This document shows positions 1 through 8,626 of a stretch of DNA of 64,000 nucleotides, one piece after another. Origin of the DNA: Pseudoduganella plicata (GTDB lineage Bacteria; Pseudomonadota; Gammaproteobacteria; Burkholderiales; Burkholderiaceae_D). The stretch is taken from assembly GCF_004421005.1 (NCBI RefSeq), contig NZ_CP038026.1, positions 1,302,001-1,366,000 of the forward strand. The letters are read 5' to 3'. The notes under the pieces are model-generated. The model worked only from the letters and a program-made list of their open reading frames with translations, was not told the origin of the DNA and did no database searches. Every line of letters starts with the position of its first letter. Within the stretch, counting starts at the first letter, position 1. The position numbers and the translations under genes are program-made.

Positions 1-479
1 CGGCGCGCCGCCGTTTCCTGCAAAACAGCCAGATCGCCGAACGCGTCGGGTGTGCCGGTGATATCGTGGCGCTCCAGCAACACATCTTCCGGCGCCAGTA
101 TTTTCCCACTTGACAAGTCATTTGCCGCAATGGCAACGCGAGCCGAAATCCGCGCACGGGTGACGAATTCATAGCGCCACCCGCCCGCGTCTGGACAGAT
201 TGCCACGAAGCGCATCCGCGCAGGACTGCGTACATCCTGCGCCTCCACTCTGGGGACGGCATTGCACGGTCCGATCGGCCGTGTGTTCCTGACAACCTCG
301 ACTGCAAACTCCGGTTCGACCCAGTTGGACAGTTCGGCATGCCGCTTTAGTTCGACTTGCGCCGCGCGCTGCACCTGGGCGGCAAGCTGTTCCGGCGTGA
401 CTGGCGCGGCCTCGGAAACTTTAATCGTTCCGATGAGCAACAGAGGCACAATCCGAGGTAAAATTCTTGTGTTGAACAT
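1..479 (-). CDS. flgA: Flagellar basal body P-ring formation chaperone FlgA (partial, C-terminus off window)
   Basis: Reading leftward from the ATG at 477-479 gives an open frame to the window edge, about 159 residues. It begins MFNTRILPRIVPLLLIG, a hydrophobic export signal, and continues into a region containing SSGKILAPEDVLLERHDI, the SAF-type segment typical of FlgA. FlgA is a periplasmic chaperone that helps FlgI assemble into the P ring. It is divergent from flgB with a 117-bp intergenic region, the usual arrangement in beta- and gammaproteobacteria. The 3' end lies outside the window, so completeness cannot be judged. Confidence 0.85.
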   Translation of the reverse strand, partial: MFNTRILPRIVPLLLIGTIKVSEAAPVTPEQLAAQVQRAAQVELKRHAELSNWVEPEFAVEVVRNTRPIGPCNAVPRVEAQDVRSPARMRFVAICPDAGGWRYEFVTRARISARVAIAANDLSSGKILAPEDVLLERHDITGTPDAFGDLAVLQETAAR

Positions 480-547
480 GGGCAATACCTTTAAACGGGA
501 AGTCAGATCGGTCGACACGTTTGAAGCAATCTGTGACGTGGCCATTT

Positions 548-570
548 TACATGGGCTGTTCCGCCATGTA
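548..570. promoter_or_regulatory. Inverted repeat in the flgA/flgB divergent intergenic region
   Basis: TACATGG (548-554) and CCATGTA (564-570) form a perfect 7-bp inverted repeat with a 9-base spacer. It sits between the divergent flgA and flgB starts, just upstream of the AAGGAGAG ribosome binding site of flgB. It could be an operator or a leader hairpin. I could not find a convincing sigma-28 or sigma-54 promoter in this gap. Confidence 0.3.
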
Positions 571-596
571 GGCGGCTCATTGAAGGAGAGAAACAA

Positions 597-959
597 ATGG
601 GAATCAATTTCAAGGACGCGACCGGCGTCCACGTCGATGCGCTGCAACTGCGTTCCGAACGCACGCGCATCCTGGCGTCCAATATCGCCAATGAGAATAC
701 GCCAGGCTACCAGGCCAAGGACATGGACTTCACGGCGTCGATGGCACGGCTCCAGGTGAGCGAGGAAGGCGGGCTGAGCCTGCTGTCCGACAGCGATCCG
801 CTGTACCGCGTGCCCTTCCACCCGACGGTCGACGGCAACACCGTCGAGATCGGCGTCGAGCAGGCGGCGTTCTCGCAGAACGCGACCGACTTCCAGACCA
901 GCCTCACCTTCATCAATATGAAGCTGAAGGGTCTGGCCAAGGCCATCAATGGTCAGTGA
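597..959 (+). CDS. flgB: Flagellar basal-body rod protein FlgB
   Basis: 120 residues, the usual FlgB length. The N-terminal half has the rod-protein motif ILASNIANENTPGYQAKDMDF, and the C-terminus carries the amphipathic helix found across rod and hook proteins. FlgB forms part of the proximal rod in the periplasm. The ATG at 597 follows a strong AAGGAGAG site. It is the first gene of the rightward flgBCDEFGHIJKL cluster and is followed by flgC after 25 bases. Confidence 0.95.
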   Translation: MGINFKDATGVHVDALQLRSERTRILASNIANENTPGYQAKDMDFTASMARLQVSEEGGLSLLSDSDPLYRVPFHPTVDGNTVEIGVEQAAFSQNATDFQTSLTFINMKLKGLAKAINGQ

Positions 960-984
960 TCAATCCCGCACTCCGGAGTAAGCG

Positions 985-1398
985 ATGAGCTTCAAGGATA
1001 TTTCCCAGATCGCCGGCTCGGCGATGGCAGCACAGACCGTGCGCCTCAACACCGTTGCATCGAACCTGGCCAATGCCGATTCCGTCGCGGGCAACGAAAA
1101 CGATACCTACCGCGCCCGCAAGCCTGTCTTCGCGGCCGTGATGAACGACAGCTCCGATGGCGTCGGCAGCCGTGTTCAGGTGCTGGACGTGGTCGAAAGC
1201 GCGGAGCCGCTGCGCAAGGTCTACGAACCGGACAGCCCGATGGCCAATGCCGAGGGCATGGTGTTCTACCCGAACGTCAACCAGGTGGCCGAGATGACGG
1301 ACATGATGTCTGCCTCGCGCGCCTTTGAAACGAATGTCGAAGTGCTGGGCCGGATCCGGACCATGCAGCAGTCCCTTCTGAAACTGGGTGAAATGTAA
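985..1398 (+). CDS. flgC: Flagellar basal-body rod protein FlgC
   Basis: 137 residues. It has the rod-protein signature VRLNTVASNLANADSVAG near the N-terminus and the C-terminal pattern YPNVNQVAEMTDMMSASRAFETNVEVL typical of FlgC. FlgC is a proximal rod subunit that works with FlgB and FlgF. A GGAGT site precedes the ATG. The TAA stop shares its last A with the ATG of flgD at 1398, which implies translational coupling. Confidence 0.95.
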   Translation: MSFKDISQIAGSAMAAQTVRLNTVASNLANADSVAGNENDTYRARKPVFAAVMNDSSDGVGSRVQVLDVVESAEPLRKVYEPDSPMANAEGMVFYPNVNQVAEMTDMMSASRAFETNVEVLGRIRTMQQSLLKLGEM

Positions 1399-2102
1399 TG
1401 GAAACGAATCTGTTCACGAACGCGGCCGGCGCCGGCGCCGCCAATGCCGGCGCCAACGCGGCGCCGGCAGCCAACACGATGAGCGACAGCAAGGAGATGT
1501 TCACCAAGCTGCTGGTCGCGCAGATCCGGAACCAGGATCCGCTGGAGCCATCGGATCCGTCGCAATTCGTCCAGCAGCTGACCCAGCTGTCGCAGACGGA
1601 AGCGATGCAGAACCTCGCTTCGCTGACCAGCAACAGCGCCAGCGTGCTGCAGAGCATGCAGGTGCTGGCCATGGGCGGCCAGGTGGGCTCGGAAGTCATG
1701 GCCCAGACCGATACCGTCAAGCTGGACGGCGCGAAGGTCAACGGCGCCATTACGCTGTCGGGCAACAGCAGCAAGACGACGCTGGTGCTGACCGACGGCG
1801 CCGGCCAGGACCACGAACTGGCACTGGGACCGCTGTCGGCGGGACAGGTGCCGTTCTCGATCGATCCGACGGCGATGGGTCTGCCGGCCGGTTCTTACAA
1901 AATGAAGGTTGTCACCAGCTCGGGCGAGCTTCCACCGGTCGATATCGCCGGTCGCCTGAACAGTGTCCGCCTGGGCTCGAACGGCAGCATTGTGCTGAGC
2001 ATCGCCAACGTGGGCGAAGTCGCACCGAGCAACGTTACCGCTTTCAACGGTAAATCCTCCACCGCTGTCGCCGCTGCCGGCGCTGCCAACACCACTCTGT
2101 AA
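1398..2102 (+). CDS. flgD: Flagellar hook capping / assembly protein FlgD
   Basis: 234 residues, normal length. After an Ala/Gly/Asn-rich low-complexity start (about residues 8-30) comes the conserved FlgD N-terminal block MFTKLLVAQIRNQDPLEPSDPSQFV in two overlapping stretches, then the Tudor/FlgD-Ig-like C-terminal half with LPAGSYKMKVV. FlgD is the scaffold cap on which FlgE hook subunits polymerise. Its start overlaps the flgC stop by one base, and flgE follows after 12 bases. Confidence 0.93.
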   Translation: METNLFTNAAGAGAANAGANAAPAANTMSDSKEMFTKLLVAQIRNQDPLEPSDPSQFVQQLTQLSQTEAMQNLASLTSNSASVLQSMQVLAMGGQVGSEVMAQTDTVKLDGAKVNGAITLSGNSSKTTLVLTDGAGQDHELALGPLSAGQVPFSIDPTAMGLPAGSYKMKVVTSSGELPPVDIAGRLNSVRLGSNGSIVLSIANVGEVAPSNVTAFNGKSSTAVAAAGAANTTL

Positions 2103-2114
2103 GGACTCAAAGCC

Positions 2115-3326
2115 ATGAGTTTCAATATCGCACTGTCCGGCATCCAGGCCATCAACGAGCAGCTCAACAGCATTTCCAACAACATCGCCAACGCGGGTAC
2201 GTACGGCTACAAGGCGCAGCGCGCCAACTTCTCGTCGATGTACGCGGGCTCCCAGCCGACCGGCACGCAGATCGGTTCGACCACGCAGAACATCTCCCTG
2301 ACGGGCGGCGTGCTGAACACGGGCCGCGCCATGGACGCCTCCATCGACGGCCGCGGCTTCTTCATCAGCAAGACCTCGACGGGCCAGGAAGTCTACAGCC
2401 GCGTCGGCATCTTCACGAAGGACGGCAACGACTTCCTGGTCGACAGCGCCGGCCGCCGCGTGCAGGGCGCCAAGCTGACACCGGGCGTTGCCGCACCGGG
2501 CCCGAAGGGCGACATCGTCGTGCCGACCACCACGCTGCCGGCCAAGGCATCGACCGAAATCGACTTCGCCGCCAACCTGTCGGCCGACTGGAAGAAGCCT
2601 GCGGGCACGTTCCCGGCCGCGCCGACGGCCGCCACGCCGCCCGATCCCTCGACCTACAACATGTCCAAGACAACGCTGGCGTACGACTCCCAGGGCAAGG
2701 CCCATACGGTCACGCAGTACTTCTCGCGCACGTCCGACACGTCGCTGACCGTTGACGTGCACACGCTCGTGGACGGCGCGCCGGCCGCTACCGGCCAATC
2801 GTCGCAGCTGACGTTCGACAACGCCGGCAAGCTGACCGCCGGTGCGACGAATTCCGTCACGTTCAACGCGGCGCCTGCCGCGAACGTGGCACTGACCGTG
2901 GTTTACACCGGCACGACGTTCCAGGCCGGCGAAGCGACGACGTCCACCAACGTCGCCAACGGCTACACGACCGGCCAGTACGTCGGCGTGGAACTGGGCA
3001 CGGACGGCAAGGTCATTGCCAAGTATTCGAACGGCGAGCAGCAGGCCGTCGGCCAGATCCTGATCGCCACGATGTCGAACGAAGACGCGCTGACGCCGGT
3101 GAACGACACCAGCTGGGTGGCCAATGCCGACGTCGGCACGATTACCGAAAGCAATCCGGGCGAAAGCGTTGCCGGCGGCCTGGCGATCGCCACGCTGGAA
3201 GGCTCGAACGTGGACATCACGTCGGAACTGGTCGGCCTGATGGGTTCGCAGCGTAACTACCAGGCGAACTCGAAGGTCATCACGACCGAGAACGCGATGC
3301 TGCAGTCGCTGATGCAGGCCCTGTAA
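2115..3326 (+). CDS. flgE: Flagellar hook protein FlgE
   Basis: 403 residues, close to enterobacterial FlgE. The N-terminus MSFNIALSGIQAINEQLNSI with ISNNIANAGTYGYKAQRANF and the C-terminus LVGLMGSQRNYQANSKVITT are the paired coiled-coil ends of hook proteins. The central variable domain is Thr/Ala rich, as expected for the exposed hook surface. FlgE forms the flexible hook outside the cell. An AAGGA site precedes the ATG. Confidence 0.95.
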   Translation: MSFNIALSGIQAINEQLNSISNNIANAGTYGYKAQRANFSSMYAGSQPTGTQIGSTTQNISLTGGVLNTGRAMDASIDGRGFFISKTSTGQEVYSRVGIFTKDGNDFLVDSAGRRVQGAKLTPGVAAPGPKGDIVVPTTTLPAKASTEIDFAANLSADWKKPAGTFPAAPTAATPPDPSTYNMSKTTLAYDSQGKAHTVTQYFSRTSDTSLTVDVHTLVDGAPAATGQSSQLTFDNAGKLTAGATNSVTFNAAPAANVALTVVYTGTTFQAGEATTSTNVANGYTTGQYVGVELGTDGKVIAKYSNGEQQAVGQILIATMSNEDALTPVNDTSWVANADVGTITESNPGESVAGGLAIATLEGSNVDITSELVGLMGSQRNYQANSKVITTENAMLQSLMQAL

Positions 3327-3349
3327 TCGTCTACCGGATCCGAGACTAA

Positions 3350-4078
3350 ATGGATGCATTGATCTACACCGCCATGAGCGGCGCCGAGCGGGCCCTGCGG
3401 GGCCAGCAGGTGCACGCCAACAACCTGGCGAATGCCGACACGCCGGGCTTTCGGGCCAATATGGAGCTGGCGACGGCGCAGGCCGCGCCGGGCTACGGCT
3501 ACGACGACCGTCACCTGTCGCAGCTGCAGGCCAACGCCATCTCGACCAAACAGGGCACCTTGCGTGCCACCGGCCGCGAGCTGGACGTCGCCATCTCCGG
3601 CAACGGCTACTTCGCCGTGCAGGGCCCGACGGGCGAAGCGTACACCCGTGCCGGCAACATCACGCTGGACGCCGATGGCACGATGACCGTCAACGGCATG
3701 CAGCTGCTGGGCGAAGGCGGCCCCATCAACCTGCCGCAGAACAGCCGCATCGAAATCGGCCAGGACGGCACGGTCTCGATCCAGAGCCCGGGCGGCATGG
3801 GCGAGATGCAGGTGGTCGACAAGCTGAAGCTCGTGCAGGCCGAAGGCACCGAGCTGACCAAGAATGAGGCAGGCCTGATCGTCGCACGCGACGGCCAGAT
3901 CCTGCCGACGGATAACACGGTGCAGGTGCGCGCCGGTCATCTGGAAGGGAGCAACGTTTCCGCCGTCGAAGAGATGGTGGCAACGATGAGCCTGACCCGC
4001 ACCTTCGAAGTCCAGATGAAACTGTTCAAGGCCGCGGACGACATGACCACGGCCGGCAACCGCCTGATCGGCGGCTGA
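3350..4078 (+). CDS. flgF: Flagellar basal-body rod protein FlgF
   Basis: 242 residues. MDALIYTAMSGAERALRGQQ followed by HANNLANADTPGFRA and the C-terminal EGSNVSAVEEMVATMSLTRT are typical of proximal rod protein FlgF. It follows flgE after 23 bases. The gap to flgG (79 bases) is the longest among flgB-flgI and contains a strong hairpin. Confidence 0.94.
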   Translation: MDALIYTAMSGAERALRGQQVHANNLANADTPGFRANMELATAQAAPGYGYDDRHLSQLQANAISTKQGTLRATGRELDVAISGNGYFAVQGPTGEAYTRAGNITLDADGTMTVNGMQLLGEGGPINLPQNSRIEIGQDGTVSIQSPGGMGEMQVVDKLKLVQAEGTELTKNEAGLIVARDGQILPTDNTVQVRAGHLEGSNVSAVEEMVATMSLTRTFEVQMKLFKAADDMTTAGNRLIGG

Positions 4079-4085
4079 TGGCAGA

Positions 4086-4109
4086 TCGGGCAACCTTAAA
4101 GTTGCCCGA
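4086..4109 (+). promoter_or_regulatory. Perfect 9-bp stem-loop between flgF and flgG
   Basis: TCGGGCAAC (4086-4094) and GTTGCCCGA (4101-4109) form a perfect 9-bp stem with the loop CTTAAA. No T-tract follows, so it is not a classic terminator. Its place inside the operon suggests an mRNA stabilising or processing element, or partial termination that sets the flgF to flgG ratio. Confidence 0.55.
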
Positions 4110-4157
4110 CAGAATGCCGTAACAGTCCTAAAGCGCAACACACTACAGGAGTATCCG

Positions 4158-4949
4158 ATGAATCCAGCAATGTGGATCAGCAAGACCGGCGTGCAGGCAC
4201 AAGATGCCAAGCTGCAAGCCATCGCCAACAACCTCGCCAACGCCAACACGGTCGGCTTCAAGAAGGACCGCGTCGTCTTCGAAGACCTGTTCTATTCGGT
4301 CGAAGGCCAGCCGGGCGCGCAGCGCGCCGACAACAACACGCTGGCGCCAACGGGCGTGCAGCTGGGTAACGGTACCCATATCGTGGGTACGCAGAAGGTC
4401 TTCACGACCGGCAACGCGCAGATCACCAGCAACCAGTTCGACGTGATGGTCAACGGTAATGGGTTCCTGCAGGTGCAGCGTCCGAACGGCGAAGCGGGCT
4501 ATACCCGCGCCGGCCAGCTGGGCCTGGATGCCAACGGCGTGCTGATCAACGCCCAGGGCCTGCCCCTGGTGCCGCAGATTACCGTGCCGGCCAACGCCAC
4601 GTCGGTGACGATCGGCGAAAACGGTACCGTCTCGGCGACGATGCCGGGCAGCACCGCGCCACAGCAGCTGGGCCAGCTGACCCTGACCTCGTTCATCAAC
4701 CCGGCCGGCCTGCAGGCCCTGGGCGAGAACCTGTTCCAGGAAACGGCCGCTTCCGGCGCACCGACCGAAGGCCGTCCCGGCGACGCCCAGTTCGGCAAGC
4801 TGAAGCAGGGCGCGCTGGAAGCATCGAACGTGCAGGTGGTCGAAGAAATGGTCGACATGATCGCGGCCCAGCGTACGTACGAAATGAACACGAAGGTTCT
4901 GTCCGCAGCAGACAATATGCTGCAATACCTCGCACAGGCTGCCCGATAA
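4158..4949 (+). CDS. flgG: Flagellar distal rod protein FlgG
   Basis: 263 residues, close to the normal length of about 260. MNPAMWISKTGVQAQDAKLQ, then AIANNLANANTVGFKKDRVV, and the C-terminal LEASNVQVVEEMVDMIAAQR define FlgG, the distal rod subunit. An AGGAG site lies upstream (4146-4150). The TAA stop overlaps the first base of the flgH ATG. Confidence 0.95.
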   Translation: MNPAMWISKTGVQAQDAKLQAIANNLANANTVGFKKDRVVFEDLFYSVEGQPGAQRADNNTLAPTGVQLGNGTHIVGTQKVFTTGNAQITSNQFDVMVNGNGFLQVQRPNGEAGYTRAGQLGLDANGVLINAQGLPLVPQITVPANATSVTIGENGTVSATMPGSTAPQQLGQLTLTSFINPAGLQALGENLFQETAASGAPTEGRPGDAQFGKLKQGALEASNVQVVEEMVDMIAAQRTYEMNTKVLSAADNMLQYLAQAAR

Positions 4950-5614
4950 TGATGAAAGCGCAACTGAGCGCAATGGCCGCGTTGTTGCTGGCCGGTTGCG
5001 CCTCCCTCCAACCCGCCGCCGTCCGTCCGGGCCCCTTCGACGAACCGCCCGCCGTGGCCCGCTCGGCCGCGCCGCGCGGCACCTCCGGCGGCGTGTTCTC
5101 CGCGGAGAGCGGCCTGTCGCTGACGTCGGACAGCCGCGCTTTCCGCGTGGGCGACCTCGTCACCGTCATCCTGCAGGAAACCACGCAGGCGTCGAAAAGC
5201 GCCGGCACCACGCTGGGCAAGGAGTCCGGCCTGGGCGTCGCCGCGCCTGGCCTGCTGGGCAAGACGTTCCCGAAAGCCGGTGTCGACCTGAACTCGTCGC
5301 ACACGTTCCAGGGCGACGCCACGGCCACGCAGCAGAACGCGCTGTCCGGCGCGATCACCGTGATCGTGCAGGAAGTCATGCCGAATGGCCTCCTGAAAGT
5401 GGCGGGCGAAAAAGGCCTGACCCTGAACCAGGGCGAGGAATTCGTCCGCCTGCGCGGCTACCTGCGCGCCGCCGACATCGATGCCAACAACCAGGTATCG
5501 TCGCAACGCATCGCCAACGCCCGCATCGCCTACTCGGCGCAAGGTACGCTGGCCGATACCCAGCAGCCGGGCTGGCTGTCCCGTTTCTTCCTCGGCCCAT
5601 TGATGCCGTTCTAA
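4949..5614 (+). CDS. flgH: Flagellar L-ring lipoprotein FlgH
   Basis: 221 residues. It has a lipoprotein signal peptide with lipobox LLAGC (Cys near residue 16), consistent with an outer-membrane L-ring lipoprotein. The core includes [20 protein letters not shown] and the C-terminal [20 protein letters not shown], both characteristic of FlgH. Translation could start at 4949 or 4952 (ATGATG). The first overlaps the flgG stop by one base and favours coupling. Confidence 0.95.
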   Translation: MMKAQLSAMAALLLAGCASLQPAAVRPGPFDEPPAVARSAAPRGTSGGVFSAESGLSLTSDSRAFRVGDLVTVILQETTQASKSAGTTLGKESGLGVAAPGLLGKTFPKAGVDLNSSHTFQGDATATQQNALSGAITVIVQEVMPNGLLKVAGEKGLTLNQGEEFVRLRGYLRAADIDANNQVSSQRIANARIAYSAQGTLADTQQPGWLSRFFLGPLMPF

Positions 5615-5621
5615 GGACCCG

Positions 5622-6734
5622 ATGAAATCCCGTGCTCTGATTGCTTCCCTGTTCGCCGCCAGCTCCCTGTTGCTGGCCGGCCTGCCCGCGCAAGGCGCGC
5701 AGGTGCTGCGCAACCTCGTCTCGATCGAAGGCGTGCGTGAAAACCCGCTGGTCGGCTACGGCATCGTTGTCGGCCTGAACGGCAGCGGCGACTCGACCCA
5801 GGTGAAGTTCGCCAGCCAGTCCGTCGTCAATATGCTCAAGCAGTTCGGCGTCAAGATGCCGGACGGAGCGGACGCGAAAAGCAAGAACGTCGCCGCCGTC
5901 ATGGTGTCGGCCGTCTTCCCGCCCGGCTACCGCCGCGGCCAGCCGATCGACGTGACCGTCTCGTCGCTGGGCGACGCCAAGAGCCTGCGCGGCGGCTCGC
6001 TGCTGCTGACGCCGCTGCGCGCGGCCGACAACGAAACGTATGCGCTGGCACAGGGCAACGTCGTCGTCGGCGGCCTGTCGGCGGCCGGCAAGAGCGGCTC
6101 GTCCGTCACGGTCAACACGCCCACCACGGGCCGCATCCCGAACGGCGCCATGATCGAGCGTGAAATCGCCACCGATTTTTCAACCAACGCCACCGTGCGC
6201 CTGTCGCTCAAGCGCCCGTCGTTCGAGACGGCCACCAATATCGTCGACTCCATCAACAAGAAGTTCGGCAGCATCGCCAGCACCGACGACGCCACCAGCA
6301 TCGCCGTGCTCGCACCAGAAAACCCGACGCAGCGCGTGGCCTTCATGGCCAAGCTGGAAGGCCTGGCCATCGAGCAGGGCCAGGAAAATCCGAAGGTCGT
6401 GTTCAACTCGCGCACCGGCACCGTCGTCATCGCCGACGGCCTGCGCGTGAAAGCGGCCGCCGTCACGCACGGCTCGCTCAAGGTCGTTATCTCGGAAAGC
6501 TCGAAAGTGAGCCAGCCGGGCGCGTTCTCGGGCGGCCAGACGGCTGTCACGCCGAATTCCTCCGTCAGCGTGGACCAGGGCTCGGGCCAGATGTTCAAGT
6601 GGCCGGCCGGCGCCAAGCTGCAGGCCATCATCGATGTCGTCAACAGCCTGGGCGCGACGCCGGACGACATCATGGCGATCCTGCAGGCACTCGACCAGGC
6701 CGGCGCCATCGAAGGCGAACTGGTGGTGATCTGA
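5622..6734 (+). CDS. flgI: Flagellar P-ring protein FlgI
   Basis: 370 residues, normal for FlgI. It starts with a Sec signal peptide ([20 protein letters not shown]). The mature N-terminus [20 protein letters not shown] is the FlgI hallmark. The protein polymerises around the rod in the peptidoglycan layer, assisted by FlgA. Its TGA stop overlaps the flgJ ATG at 6734. Confidence 0.96.
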   Translation: MKSRALIASLFAASSLLLAGLPAQGAQVLRNLVSIEGVRENPLVGYGIVVGLNGSGDSTQVKFASQSVVNMLKQFGVKMPDGADAKSKNVAAVMVSAVFPPGYRRGQPIDVTVSSLGDAKSLRGGSLLLTPLRAADNETYALAQGNVVVGGLSAAGKSGSSVTVNTPTTGRIPNGAMIEREIATDFSTNATVRLSLKRPSFETATNIVDSINKKFGSIASTDDATSIAVLAPENPTQRVAFMAKLEGLAIEQGQENPKVVFNSRTGTVVIADGLRVKAAAVTHGSLKVVISESSKVSQPGAFSGGQTAVTPNSSVSVDQGSGQMFKWPAGAKLQAIIDVVNSLGATPDDIMAILQALDQAGAIEGELVVI

Positions 6735-7150
6735 TGGACAACCGCATCGTTCCAGGCGCCCTGCCCGCTACGGGCCGCAACGACAACGACGCCGTCCTGC
6801 CACAGAACGTGGCACCGGCCGGCGACGAAGCCTACCGCAAGAAGGCGGAACAGGCGGCCGTGAAGTTCGAGAGCTTCTTCATCGGTCACATGCTGAAACA
6901 GATGCGCAGCTCCACCAAGGAGCTGGCATCGGACGACAGCATCTACAAGGACTCGATCAACAGCGACATGCTGGACATGGCGGACGGCCTGGTGGCCGAC
7001 CAGCTGGCCGGCCAGCGCGCGTTCGGCGTGGCCGACGCGATCCTGCGTCAGCTCATGCCCGCCCCGGCCGCGCCGCGGGGCCCGGTCCTCAACAATACCT
7101 CCCAGACAACGCCGCTTGTCGACGCAAAAATTAAGCCGTCCCAGGCTTAA
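6734..7150 (+). CDS. flgJ: Single-domain FlgJ, rod scaffold only (no muramidase domain)
   Basis: The ATG at 6734 overlaps the flgI stop, giving 138 residues. AEQAAVKFESFFIGHMLKQM and SINSDMLDMADGLVADQLAG are the rod-capping N-terminal domain of FlgJ. Dual-domain FlgJ proteins of many beta- and gammaproteobacteria have about 300 residues with a C-terminal peptidoglycan hydrolase. Here a TAA ends the frame shortly after a Pro/Ala linker and the hydrolase part is absent. The next 92 bases do not encode it before flgK begins. Another lytic enzyme must open the wall for the rod, if the flagellum is functional. Confidence 0.9.
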   Translation: MDNRIVPGALPATGRNDNDAVLPQNVAPAGDEAYRKKAEQAAVKFESFFIGHMLKQMRSSTKELASDDSIYKDSINSDMLDMADGLVADQLAGQRAFGVADAILRQLMPAPAAPRGPVLNNTSQTTPLVDAKIKPSQA

Positions 7151-7192
7151 TAATCGGCGGCCTTCGGTCGCTTTATACAGATATCGGTGCAA

Positions 7193-7210
7193 CCGGGGCA
7201 ATGTCCCCGG
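7193..7210 (+). promoter_or_regulatory. GC-rich stem-loop upstream of flgK
   Basis: CCGGGG (7193-7198) and CCCCGG (7205-7210) flank the six-base loop CAATGT in the 92-base flgJ-flgK gap. No T-tract follows. It may be a processing or attenuation hairpin separating the flgB-J and flgKL segments. Confidence 0.35.
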
Positions 7211-7242
7211 CGCGCACGGCCGAACCCCAGGAAAACTCCGCC

Positions 7243-8616
7243 ATGACCATCATTAACAACGCACTGTCCGGTGCGATCGCTGCCCAGGCCTCGCTGAACG
7301 CGTCGAGCCAGAACATCGCCAACCTGCAAACCCGCGGCTATACCCGCCAGGGTGCGTTGCTGACGGCCGTGACGGCCGGCTACGGCGCCCAGGGTGCCGG
7401 CTCGGGCGTCAAGCTGAGCGCGATGCTGCGTTTCTCCGACTCGTACAAGACGCAGCAGATGTGGCGTGCCAATGCCGAGCTGGGCCAGCGTTCGAATGTG
7501 CAGCCTTACCTGACGCAGCTGGAACAGGTGATGGGCAACGACAAGTCGAGCATCTCGAACGGTGTCGACAATTTCTTCAAGTCGCTCAACGCCGTGGCGG
7601 AAGATCCCACCTCCGGCCCGCTGCGCGGCCAGGTGGTCACGGCGGCCAGCGCGCTGTCGGAAAGCTTCAACAGCATTTACGCCGTTACCCGCAACCAGCA
7701 GTTGTCGGTGGAACAGCAGCGCGCGTCGATCCTGCCGAAGTTTAATACCCTCGTGCAGAACATTGCGTCGCTGAACGAACGCATCACGGCGGCCGGTGCC
7801 ATCGGCACCAACACCTCCGGCCTCGTCGATGAGCGCGACGTCGCCATCGACGCCCTGTCGCAGTTCGCTTCCATCGAAGTGCTGGAACAGCCGGACGGCT
7901 CGCGCACGATCTCGCTGAAGTCGGGCCAGCCGCTGGTCGTCGGCAAGATGGCCAGTTCGCTGTCCACCGACACCAGCAGCGGCACGCCGGTGCTGAAGGC
8001 TTCGTTCGGCAATTCGTCCTATGCGATCGACGACGCGAAGATGGGCGGCCAGCTGGGCGGCCTGGGCAACTTCGAACGCAATACGCTGCTGCCGTTGCAG
8101 ACGTCGATCCGGGAAATGGCCGAGCAGTTGGCCACGGCCGTCAACGCACAGCTGGCCGCAGGCAACACGCCGGATGGCGCGCCCGGCAAGCCGATGTTCC
8201 AGCTGAACGGCGGCGGCGCCGGCGGCGTCCTGTCCGTGCCGGCCGATTACCAGGCGACCGACCTGGCGTTTGCCGCGGCGGGCGAACCGGCCGGCGACAG
8301 CAGCAACCTGCAACTGCTGATCGGCATCAAGCAGAAGTCGATCACCCTCAGTTCCGTCGGCAGCGTCACCATCGGCGATGCGGACACGCAGCTGGTGGGC
8401 AAGCTGGCCATCGACAGCCAGCAGAACCAGTCCCTGCTGGCCACGGCGACGACGATCCGTCGCCAGGCCGAAGACGACTGGGCCGCCACAAGCGGCGTCA
8501 ATCGGGACGAGGAAGCCATCAATCTCGTCGAATTCCAGAATATGTATCAGGCCAACATGAAGGTCCTGGCCGTGGCGAACACGCTGTTCGACGCCACGCT
8601 GGCCATGTTGGGCTAA
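7243..8616 (+). CDS. flgK: Flagellar hook-associated protein 1 FlgK
   Basis: 457 residues from the ATG at 7243, chosen because the FlgK N-terminus MTIINNALSGAIAAQASLNA follows a CCAGGAAAA site. An in-frame ATG at 7201 lacks a site. SQNIANLQTRGYTRQGALLT and the C-terminal NLVEFQNMYQANMKVLAVAN are the conserved coiled-coil ends. It is about 100 residues shorter than Salmonella FlgK, through a compact central domain. FlgK is the first hook-filament junction protein. Confidence 0.93.
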   Translation: MTIINNALSGAIAAQASLNASSQNIANLQTRGYTRQGALLTAVTAGYGAQGAGSGVKLSAMLRFSDSYKTQQMWRANAELGQRSNVQPYLTQLEQVMGNDKSSISNGVDNFFKSLNAVAEDPTSGPLRGQVVTAASALSESFNSIYAVTRNQQLSVEQQRASILPKFNTLVQNIASLNERITAAGAIGTNTSGLVDERDVAIDALSQFASIEVLEQPDGSRTISLKSGQPLVVGKMASSLSTDTSSGTPVLKASFGNSSYAIDDAKMGGQLGGLGNFERNTLLPLQTSIREMAEQLATAVNAQLAAGNTPDGAPGKPMFQLNGGGAGGVLSVPADYQATDLAFAAAGEPAGDSSNLQLLIGIKQKSITLSSVGSVTIGDADTQLVGKLAIDSQQNQSLLATATTIRRQAEDDWAATSGVNRDEEAINLVEFQNMYQANMKVLAVANTLFDATLAMLG

Positions 8617-8626
8617 GGAGCACGTC

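Noticed and set aside
262..759. Rightward frame overlapping the flgA-flgB boundary.
   Set aside because: It runs antisense to flgA and out of frame with flgB, with no motif support.
7140..7175. Sigma-28-like promoter on the minus strand (TAAA ... GCCGATTA) between flgJ and flgK.
   Set aside because: Spacing is two bases short of consensus and it points against the operon, with no leftward gene to serve.
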